A stretch of DNA of 64,000 nucleotides from Pirellulales bacterium (GTDB lineage Bacteria > Planctomycetota > Planctomycetia > Pirellulales > Lacipirellulaceae): assembly GCA_028279215.1 (NCBI GenBank), contig JANQOF010000081.1, forward strand, positions 1 through 64,000. The letters run 5' to 3'. Within the stretch, counting starts at the first letter, position 1; each line of letters opens with the position of its first letter. Under the pieces are notes generated by a model that did not search any database, was not told the origin of the DNA, and was given only the letters and a program-made list of their open reading frames with translations. A program made the position numbers and the translations under genes. Below are positions 20,046 to 27,997 of this stretch, in pieces.

Positions 20046-21401
20046 ATGACAAACCTGAAGCCCGATTTGCTGATTGTGGACGACGATCAGGAGCTGCGCG
20101 ATGGTCTCGTCGCCTACCTGGTCGACCATGGCCATCGCGTATCCCAATCTGATTGCGGCGAGGCCGCATTGGAGGCCATCGGCAGTCACAGCTTTGCGGT
20201 GGCCGTCGTCGACATGGTAATGCCGGGCATGTCGGGCATTGAGTTGCTTGAGAAAATCAAGGAAGACAACCCGGACACGGAAGTCATCTTACTCACCGGG
20301 CAAGGCACAATCGAGCACGCCGTGGAGGCAATGAAGCTTGGGGCGTACGACTTCCTCAGCAAACCGGTGCGAATGAAGCAGCTGGAGACGGTAATCGCCA
20401 AAGCAAGCGAATCGGCAACGATGCGCAAGGAGAATCGCCAACTCCGAGCGATCATCCAGCGCGGCGCGCCTAAACACCGCATGATTGGCGAGTCGCCCGC
20501 TATGCTGGAGGTGTTTCGGTTGATCGAGCGGGCCGCACCCAGCGAGAAGCCAATTCTCATCCAAGGCGAGAGTGGCACCGGTAAGGAACTGGTTGCCCGA
20601 TCGCTTCACGACGCCAGTTGTCGAGCCGAGAAGCCCATGGTGGTGATCAATTGCGCAGCTTTGCCCGAGCCTTTACTGGAGAGCGAGCTGTTTGGTCACG
20701 AAAAAGGGGCGTTTACCGGAGCGGCAACTTCGAAGCAAGGTTTATTCGAGGTAGCCGACGGCGGCACCTTGTTTATCGACGAAATTGGCGAGCTGGCGCC
20801 TGCACTACAACCTAAGCTACTCCGCGTGCTCGAAGATGGTTCGCTGCGCCGTGTGGGATCGCTCAAAGAACGGCAAGTAGATGTGCGAATCATTGCCGCT
20901 ACCAATCGCGATTTGGCGAAAGAGGTTGAGGCGAAGCGATTCAGAGAAGATCTCTTTTATCGCATCAACATCATGACCATTGTGTTGCCGCCGCTGCGGG
21001 CGCGCACGGTCGACGACGTACTGCTGTTGGCCAATCACTTCGCCGGCGCGGGTTGGGAGTTTGAACCTGAGTGCCACGACGCAATCGCAAAATACAGTTG
21101 GCCGGGCAACGTCCGGCAACTCATCAATGCCATCGAGCGGGCGAAGATCCTTGCGGACGACGAGATCCTACGCAAAGAGAATCTGCCACCGGAGATCCTC
21201 GACGACCATCAGTCGCCTGACGCGTCGGTCGTGGCGCCCGACATCGACCTCGCCTCGCTTACCCGCGCACGCGTCGTGCAGGCGCTGCAACACGAGAACG
21301 GCAACAAACTGCGAGCCGCGAAAGCACTCGGCGTGAGTAGGCGAAGTTTGTACCGTTTGATCGAAAAGTACCACGTCGATCCGAGCGAAGTCGCCACGTG
21401 A
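20046..21401 (+). CDS. Sigma-54-dependent NtrC-family response regulator (REC-AAA+-Fis HTH)
   Basis: [33 protein letters not shown] loop [19 protein letters not shown]-terminal [25 protein letters not shown]. Confidence 0.93.
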   Translation: MTNLKPDLLIVDDDQELRDGLVAYLVDHGHRVSQSDCGEAALEAIGSHSFAVAVVDMVMPGMSGIELLEKIKEDNPDTEVILLTGQGTIEHAVEAMKLGAYDFLSKPVRMKQLETVIAKASESATMRKENRQLRAIIQRGAPKHRMIGESPAMLEVFRLIERAAPSEKPILIQGESGTGKELVARSLHDASCRAEKPMVVINCAALPEPLLESELFGHEKGAFTGAATSKQGLFEVADGGTLFIDEIGELAPALQPKLLRVLEDGSLRRVGSLKERQVDVRIIAATNRDLAKEVEAKRFREDLFYRINIMTIVLPPLRARTVDDVLLLANHFAGAGWEFEPECHDAIAKYSWPGNVRQLINAIERAKILADDEILRKENLPPEILDDHQSPDASVVAPDIDLASLTRARVVQALQHENGNKLRAAKALGVSRRSLYRLIEKYHVDPSEVAT

Positions 21402-21544
21402 TGTCCAGGCAAACCTGGAATCTTGCCTGCCCGTTGCCGCTTGGTCTCTTTCATATGTGGTGACTGGTTTAAGCGCCTGATACAATCAATTCCTTCAGCC
21501 AAGAGTTCCTTAACCGTTAGTGTACGTCGGAAGAACTTGATTGG

Positions 21545-22348
21545 ATGATCAGGCGGTTGCTGAGATTCCGGTTGCTTGCCCTGCTGATCGCGATGGCGCT
21601 TCTGTGCGTCACGTTAGCCATTTATGTGCCGCAGCGACGGTGGGTCGCCACCGCGCAGATCAACGTGAAAGAGCGGCCGGGCAACGTGACATACACAGCA
21701 AACAAGCCTGCCCTGCTCGACAAAGGCGATCCGTACACTCAAGAGTTGAACGCTTGGGAAGCCGCCGATGACGGCAGTTTGCCGCCACCGCCGAAAGTCG
21801 TCCCATTCGACCGTAAAGAGTTTCGCGAAGGATTCAATAGATTTGTGAAGTCGACGGCATTGGCACGCTCGGCGTTAAGCGATCCGCGCCTCTCGACCAA
21901 CCGGTTCCTGTTGCAGCGAGCAGACCCCCTCGAGTGGCTTCAAGAGAACCTGTCTGCAGAGTTTCTTCCCGGTCAGGGAACGTTCGAGATCCGGTTGGAA
22001 CACCGCCTGCGGTCAGGAGACGATCTAAAGGCCATTGTCGATGTCGTTGCGGACTTGGCAGTTGTTGAAGCGATTAGGCGCGATGCATCGGACCAGGAGC
22101 ATAGTCTGAGTCTTCTTCACGTTCACCTAGACAAAACATCTGACGAGTTTGCTCGCGTAAGACGCCATAGTTCGATCCTCACACCCACAGCAAAGAAGAA
22201 CTTTATGAAAGAGAACGCAGAGTACATGCAGAAACTGGGGCAGTTGGCTGGTGACACACGGAAACGCATCACGAAGTTCAACGCCAAGCAATCCAAACCC
22301 ATCGACATCAAGCGCGTAGGGCCAACGGAATTGAGATGGCGCTTGTAG
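21545..22348 (+). CDS. Hypothetical membrane-anchored protein, resembles the periplasmic part of Wzz-type chain-length regulators
   Basis: N-terminal TM LLALLIAMALLCVTLAIYVP followed by RRWVATAQINVKERPG and coiled-coil-like C-terminus. Confidence 0.5.
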   Translation: MIRRLLRFRLLALLIAMALLCVTLAIYVPQRRWVATAQINVKERPGNVTYTANKPALLDKGDPYTQELNAWEAADDGSLPPPPKVVPFDRKEFREGFNRFVKSTALARSALSDPRLSTNRFLLQRADPLEWLQENLSAEFLPGQGTFEIRLEHRLRSGDDLKAIVDVVADLAVVEAIRRDASDQEHSLSLLHVHLDKTSDEFARVRRHSSILTPTAKKNFMKENAEYMQKLGQLAGDTRKRITKFNAKQSKPIDIKRVGPTELRWRL

Positions 22349-22395
22349 TGTGTTGTCCAAGACAAGATCGGGAAGTTGCGAACGTCGTCACATTA

Positions 22396-22551
22396 GAGCG
22401 CCCTTTACCTATCTGTAGCGTTTTTGCTTACTCCATCTGCATCTGGCTACGTTGGCCTGCATCGACGAATCACGCAGATTCGCCTGCTTCGGCCCTTTAA
22501 CATATTTGACTCGTTGGCGCCAACATCGCTACAGATAGGTAAAGCACGCTC
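22396..22551. mobile_element. MITE-like non-coding element (156 bp) with 25-bp terminal inverted repeats and TA target duplication
   Basis: GAGCGCCCTTTACCTATCTGTAGCG (22396-22420) / CGCTACAGATAGGTAAAGCACGCTC (22527-22551), 23/25 complementary; TA at 22394-22395 and 22552-22553. Confidence 0.7.
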
Positions 22552-22832
22552 TAACGTCCGCCAACCTTGGCGTGCTTGACCTCAATCCGGTTTACAATTC
22601 TGACCACACCGTTGATGCGCGACGCGGTTTCCTGGGCTAGTTGCTTAAGGTAAAAGGTCGGCACATCGCCTTGGAGTACCGCCTGGCTGCCGTCCAACTC
22701 GTACGTCACTCTCGCAAGCCCCGGATGCACGCGCTCGTCGGTCACTTCAGCAAGCGCCAACTTGCAATCGGTTCGCACTGCGTTGGAGAGGTTGAACTCG
22801 TTAGTCTTCGTGTTGTTTGTGGGCGATGTCAT
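22551..22832 (-). CDS. BON domain-containing protein
   Basis: GLARVTYELDGSQAVLQGDVPTFYLKQLAQETASRINGVVRIVNRIEV; stop TAG at the MITE junction. Confidence 0.65.
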   Translation of the reverse strand: MTSPTNNTKTNEFNLSNAVRTDCKLALAEVTDERVHPGLARVTYELDGSQAVLQGDVPTFYLKQLAQETASRINGVVRIVNRIEVKHAKVGGR

Positions 22833-23074
22833 GGCTCGGACCTCCGCAAGTTGATTGGCCGTACGACCAGCAGTGCTTTCCAATCGTTTACCACCTTCAG
22901 CCGAGGTAGGTAGCAAGTCGCGTGCCACCCGTAGAGAGTCGCACCCGATTGATAATGGCGGGGAGATGACCTTGGGCTCCGGACGTCGTCACAAGCAGTC
23001 GCGGCACCTTGTGCCCTTCCGCCACAAGAGTGAGCGATAACGGCACGGCAAAGTCGTGGCATTCTTCGCGTGTG

Positions 23075-24562
23075 CTATTCGCGATCCAACCGATGTGGGA
23101 GGAAGACGTCGAACGCGGCACCGGGTCGCTCAGAGCCGGCTACCGCGATCCAGCCACCGTGCGCTTCGACAATCCGTTTGGCGATCGCCATGCCCAACCC
23201 CGTACCCTTCGCCTTGGTGGTAAAGAATGGTTCAAAAACCCGCTCTTCTTGCACTGTGGTTAGTCCCGGGCCGTTGTCGCGAAGGGTGACGAGCCATCCA
23301 TCGCGGCCGACTTCGGAATTGCGCTTGACCGCTATCTCGATTCGTGTGGGGTCCTTACAGGCCGCCAGTGAGTTCTCAAACAGATTGCGAAACACTTGGA
23401 CCATCCGAAATCGATCGACGTAGCACTCGCAAGTCTCCGCGTCGCCATGCTCGGTAAACTCGACGTCTCGATCATCCCAATGGTGCGCCACGGTGCTCCA
23501 CGCCTCGCGCCAGACGCTCGCCAGAGGAACCTTGTTCTTTTCCAAGTGCAACGGCGCTGCATAGTTCCGCAGTTCTTCCAACAGCGCATTCAGTGCGTCG
23601 TTCGCCCTCTCGATCGCATCAAGGTGTCGAATTTGTGGCGATTGATCGCTGCAATGGATGCGTGCCGACTCCACAGCGATCTGAATCCGCTGCAGCGCGT
23701 TGCGACTCTCATGCGCCAGGCGGGCCATCGCCTCGCCCAATACTGCCAGCCTTTCCGATTGCACGAGCCGACGTTGGGCGTTCTTCTGCTCGGTGATGTC
23801 CTGCACAATTCCCGTAAACAGCCGGCCCCGTTCTAACTGGATTTCACTCACGGACAAGTGAATTGGAAACACCTCGCCATTCTTTCTTTTGGCCATCGCT
23901 TCGCGTCCGATGCCAATGATCTTCCGGTGACCGGTACGCAGATAGTCCGCGAGATAGCTATCGTGTTCGCTGTGGTAGGGTTCAGGCATCAACAAGGTGA
24001 TATTCCTACCCAGCACCTCGTCGGCCGTGTAGCCGAACATACGTTCGGCAGCACCGTTGATCGATTCGCAACGCCCTCGTTCGTCGATCGTGATAATTGC
24101 CTCGACTGCCGTGTCGAGAATGGCCTGCAAACGCGCTTCGCGCTCACGCTTCTGTTCTTCGGCGACCACGCGGGCAGTCACGTCGTTCATCAGACCCACG
24201 TAATGGGTCACCAAACCGTTGGCGTCGCGTACCGGGCAAATCGTGAGGTCGTTCCAGAATAGCGACCCGTCCTTGCGATAGTTCCGCAACAACGCCCTGC
24301 ACTCGCGGTCTTTGGCTAGCGCTTCGCGGATCACTTGGCGGGCGTCTTGATTTCGATCGTCCTGCTGCAGAAATCGGCAGTTGCGACCCAAAACCTCGTC
24401 GGCGCGATAACCTGTAATCGACTGAAATGCCTCGTTACAGTAAATGATGGGCATATCCGGCTGCCCGGCGTCGGCGATCGCGATGCCGACGCTAATTGCT
24501 TCCATAGCGCGATTCCGGACCCGCTGAGCCTCGTCGTCAAAGTCGCTGATTCTGTCGGACAT
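23075..24562 (-). CDS. Sensor histidine kinase: LOV domain, FixL-like PAS, HisKA, HATPase
   Basis: LOV motif GRNCRFLQ, NYRKDGSLFWN; PAS MPEPYHSEHDSYLADYLRTGHRKIIGIGREAMAKRKNGEVFPIHLSV; H-box LAHESRNALQRI; NLFENSLAAC, DNGPGL, GTGLGMAI. Confidence 0.92.
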   Translation of the reverse strand: MSDRISDFDDEAQRVRNRAMEAISVGIAIADAGQPDMPIIYCNEAFQSITGYRADEVLGRNCRFLQQDDRNQDARQVIREALAKDRECRALLRNYRKDGSLFWNDLTICPVRDANGLVTHYVGLMNDVTARVVAEEQKREREARLQAILDTAVEAIITIDERGRCESINGAAERMFGYTADEVLGRNITLLMPEPYHSEHDSYLADYLRTGHRKIIGIGREAMAKRKNGEVFPIHLSVSEIQLERGRLFTGIVQDITEQKNAQRRLVQSERLAVLGEAMARLAHESRNALQRIQIAVESARIHCSDQSPQIRHLDAIERANDALNALLEELRNYAAPLHLEKNKVPLASVWREAWSTVAHHWDDRDVEFTEHGDAETCECYVDRFRMVQVFRNLFENSLAACKDPTRIEIAVKRNSEVGRDGWLVTLRDNGPGLTTVQEERVFEPFFTTKAKGTGLGMAIAKRIVEAHGGWIAVAGSERPGAAFDVFLPHRLDRE

Positions 24563-24802
24563 TCGCCGCTACACCCATCCCCCGAGCCGCCGGCAGCAAT
24601 CGCGCTCAAATGGCAATTGTTCGCCTGGAAAACGCCGAAATAGTAATACACCTCCGCCATTCTCCAGGCTCCGATGAGTCGAAGCAAGCCGAGTCGACCG
24701 CGCGGTAACGCACATTTTGCGGTGAAACAGATCGTGAGCATCCGCACACCGCCAGGCTCCGAAATTCGCCGAGCAACACGCGGTCGAGCAACAGCAGCGC
24801 CG

Positions 24803-24818
24803 TGGCACTATAATTGCA
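24803..24818 (+). promoter_or_regulatory. Putative sigma-54 (-24/-12) promoter upstream of uspA
   Basis: TGGCACTATAATTGCA versus TGGCACG-N4-TTGC[AT]; about 128 nt before the uspA ATG. Confidence 0.65.
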
Positions 24819-24945
24819 CCGTAGAGATGATGACGGCGGCTTGCCTTAACACGCGTCGACTCGCCACCACCAGAAGATTTCGATACCGTGCGTTGGGGTC
24901 GCGCCATCCGCGCACGATTATTGGTTCGTGATTGGGAGAAAAGCC

Positions 24946-25377
24946 ATGAAAAACTGGTTTGCTGGAAAGAAGCTCCTTGTGCCAGTGGACTTCAGCGACG
25001 AGTCCGTCAAGGCGGTAGACGACGCGCTTGACATGGCCGACTCGGCCGAGATGGTGCACGTGGTCCACGTCGCCCCCGACCTCGATGTCACCACTCCTGG
25101 CGTCGTTTGGGAATCGATCAGCGAAGACGTGCAGCGCGAAAACATTGAGGGCTCGTTCAGCAAGACCTTTGGCGACGCCAAGTACAACGGCATCACCTAT
25201 CATGTGGCGTTTGGCGACGCTGGCCACGGAATCGTGGAGCACGCTCAAGAGATCGGCGCTGACGCGATCGTGATGCCATCGCACGGGCGCACAGGATTCC
25301 GCCGACTGCTGATTGGTTCGGTCGCCGAACGCGTGTTGCGCCTGGCCCACCTGCCCGTGCTCGTGCTACGCCATTAA
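24946..25377 (+). CDS. Universal stress protein UspA family
   Basis: KKLLVPVDFSDESVKAVDDALDMA...GADAIVMPSHGRTGFRRLLIGSVAERVLRLAHLPVLVLR. Confidence 0.92.
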   Translation: MKNWFAGKKLLVPVDFSDESVKAVDDALDMADSAEMVHVVHVAPDLDVTTPGVVWESISEDVQRENIEGSFSKTFGDAKYNGITYHVAFGDAGHGIVEHAQEIGADAIVMPSHGRTGFRRLLIGSVAERVLRLAHLPVLVLRH

Positions 25378-27041
25378 GGACCAGCACCCGCTTCGTCTGG
25401 GCTTTGACTCAGCAGTGGCAATCGGTAACAGGCCGCTTCTAGGTTGTTGCGCACCAAGAGGAGCGGGCCGGCAATCACGGGGTTGTTCCAGGTAACGCCG
25501 TCTTCGGTTAGTAACTGCATGCTGGCAAGTTCGACGTACTTGTCGGGATTGCATTCCAACAGCACGCCTTCGCCCGTTTCGGACAATACGAATATCTTGT
25601 CGCCCACCAGCAACACCTGCCCGTGCCCCAGGCCGCCCGACCGGCGTTTCTTCCACTTCCGTTTCCCGGTTTCCACGTCCACACACGACATCAGCGTGTG
25701 GTCCAGGCCGTAAGCGTAACCATTGCGCACGACCAAGTTGGCGAGCTTTGTCTTGAGCACGTTCTTGGCCCAAATCTGCTCCGCACCGAACTTCATGGTG
25801 TCGGCGCCATCGACTTGCACCAACTTCGCGCCAATGCCGTACCCTTTGGAAACCAGCACTCGGTCGTCGGCAAGTGGGATCGGCTGCGAGCAAGAAGCGT
25901 TACCCGAGGAACTGCCTGGCTGCTCAAACATCCAGAGTTCTTGGCCATCGTCGACGCGATGCCCGCTCACCGTCGACTCATTCACCTGGATAATCTGCGG
26001 CACCTCGGCAAACACAGCGTAGACCGGCGAGGCATAAGAAGTGACTTGGGGCCCCGCTTGCCACACCAGCGCGCCGGTGTCGCGGTCGAAGGCAAACAAC
26101 GAATGCCCATCCGCGTCGTTCGCCTGGCCACCGTTGACCACCACGAGATTCGTATCAGGAACTACCAGCGGCGAACCAGCGTTGGCCCACAATAGTGGCG
26201 TTACGGCGTACTCTTCGGGTATGTTGTGCGACCAAATCGGCTCACCTGTTTGGGCATCGAGGCAGTTGACGATGCCCGTGGCGCCCATCGTGTAGACGCG
26301 CCCGTTGTGTACCGTTGGTGTTGCGCGGGGTCCAATTCCGCCAAGCCCGCCACCCAAATCAGTGGGGTCATGGCGTGCATTGTCCGCGTGAGTCCATACC
26401 ACATCGCCATCAATCGCTCGATAGCACACCACAAGCTCTTGTGCGCCCCGCTGCTCCTGCGTGATGGCGTAGTCGCCCACGACGGCGAATGCCGACCATC
26501 CAGCGCCAATCGGCTGCTTCCACAACAGCTCAGGCGGGCGAGCTTCCCAGTCGTCGTCGATCATCACGTCGGAGACTTCGGCCCAATAACCAGACCCAAG
26601 AAACCGTGGATAATCGTCAGGCGACGTCTGCCAACCATTGGCGACGTTGCTGGCTTCCAATGCCTCGAGTTGCTCGTCGGGATCCGCGTTCCAGGCGAAC
26701 CGTATCGCTCGCCAACGCGAATCGCCGTCGTAGTCGACGTCGATACTCGCAAACACGGCAATTACCACTGCTGCCACCGCAGCGCGCAACAGCCACTTCT
26801 GTGCAATCGACAACCGCACGATGGGTGGCCAGCAGAACAGCAGCCACACTAGCAGGCCCATCCAGGCAAGGTTGAGAATTGCGATGGTGGCTACAACTCC
26901 CTTGTCCGTGTCCATGCCGTTGGCCAACCAATACTGAATCAGGCCGTATAGCACGGCAAGTAATGCCGACCATAGCAACGGAAACCAGCGAATCCACCAT
27001 TTTGAGTCTCTTGACTTCGACGTAGCAGGGTCCGACGACAT
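25374..27041 (-). CDS. PQQ-binding-like beta-propeller repeat protein, membrane anchored
   Basis: N-terminal TM helices; GDVVWTHADN, GRVYTMGATGIVNCLDAQTGEPIWSHNI, TGALVWQ, GDKIFVLSETGEGVLL repeats. Confidence 0.85.
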   Translation of the reverse strand: MSSDPATSKSRDSKWWIRWFPLLWSALLAVLYGLIQYWLANGMDTDKGVVATIAILNLAWMGLLVWLLFCWPPIVRLSIAQKWLLRAAVAAVVIAVFASIDVDYDGDSRWRAIRFAWNADPDEQLEALEASNVANGWQTSPDDYPRFLGSGYWAEVSDVMIDDDWEARPPELLWKQPIGAGWSAFAVVGDYAITQEQRGAQELVVCYRAIDGDVVWTHADNARHDPTDLGGGLGGIGPRATPTVHNGRVYTMGATGIVNCLDAQTGEPIWSHNIPEEYAVTPLLWANAGSPLVVPDTNLVVVNGGQANDADGHSLFAFDRDTGALVWQAGPQVTSYASPVYAVFAEVPQIIQVNESTVSGHRVDDGQELWMFEQPGSSSGNASCSQPIPLADDRVLVSKGYGIGAKLVQVDGADTMKFGAEQIWAKNVLKTKLANLVVRNGYAYGLDHTLMSCVDVETGKRKWKKRRSGGLGHGQVLLVGDKIFVLSETGEGVLLECNPDKYVELASMQLLTEDGVTWNNPVIAGPLLLVRNNLEAACYRLPLLSQSPDEAGAGP

Positions 27042-27139
27042 ACGACAAATAACCTTGTATAGTGGGAGAGTCGAACGCAGATGGGGTTAGTTGCCCACTG
27101 TAATAGTAGGTTCTCGCTTGCCGACCAACAACGGCACTC

Positions 27140-27928
27140 ATGATGGATGGTCTGTCAAAAAACGACTCGCTCGTGGGCAAGACTGCGCTGGTTACGGGAA
27201 GCAGCAGCGGCATCGGCCGCGCAATCGCCCTTGGACTGGCAGGCGCAGGGGCAAGCGTGCACTTGCATACGCGATCGAATGTGTCAGGAATGCGGGAAGT
27301 AAGGGCGGCGCTCGGCGAGACCGCCCGCGGCTCCGATTTCGCCGTCGATCTGACCGACGCCCAAGCGTGCAGCCAATTCGTAGCCGACGCCTGGCAACCT
27401 GGGCCTATCGACATCTGGATCAACAATGCAGGAGTCGACGTGCTGACCGGCGATGCGGCTGACTGGACGTTTGACGAAAAGCTCGCCGCCTTGTGGCAGG
27501 TCGACGTGCAAGCCACCATTGCCCTGTCACGCGCTACGGGCGAGCGGATGAAGCAGCGCGGCGCCGGATGTGTCATCAACATCGGCTGGGACCAAGCGGT
27601 TACCGGCATGGAAGGCGATAGTGGCCAGATGTTTGCAGCGGCCAAAGGCGCTGTAATGGCCTTTACCCAGAGCTTGGCGAAGACGCTCGCTCCCGATGTG
27701 CGGGTAAACTGCTTGGCACCGGGTTGGATTCGCACAAGGTGGAGCGGAACTGCCAGCAAGTATTGGGACCGCCGGGCACGAAACGAAGCGCTCAAAGGCC
27801 GCTGGGGCACTCCCGACGATGTAGCCGCCGCAGCCGTGTATCTGGCATCGCCGGGCGCCGACTTCATCACCGGCGTGACGTTGCCTGTCAACGGTGGCTT
27901 CGCCGGTTCGTACCGACCGTCAGATTGA
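27140..27928 (+). CDS. SDR family protein lacking the canonical catalytic Ser/Tyr
   Basis: ALVTGSSSGIGRAIALGLAGAGASVHLHTRSN; INNAGVD; VINIGWDQAVTGMEGDSGQMFAAAKGAVMAFTQSLAK; LAPGWIRT. Confidence 0.85.
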   Translation: MMDGLSKNDSLVGKTALVTGSSSGIGRAIALGLAGAGASVHLHTRSNVSGMREVRAALGETARGSDFAVDLTDAQACSQFVADAWQPGPIDIWINNAGVDVLTGDAADWTFDEKLAALWQVDVQATIALSRATGERMKQRGAGCVINIGWDQAVTGMEGDSGQMFAAAKGAVMAFTQSLAKTLAPDVRVNCLAPGWIRTRWSGTASKYWDRRARNEALKGRWGTPDDVAAAAVYLASPGADFITGVTLPVNGGFAGSYRPSD

Positions 27929-27997
27929 CTGACCACCGACGCTGGCGTCGTGCGGCAGCGTAGCGAGTAATACTTCCCCCAACGTGTCTCGAATCCG

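Noticed and set aside
24606-24621. TCAAATGGCAATTGTT as a second copy of the TCAAA-N6-TTTGA palindrome
   Set aside because: Only one half-site is shared; similarity is at a level expected by chance.
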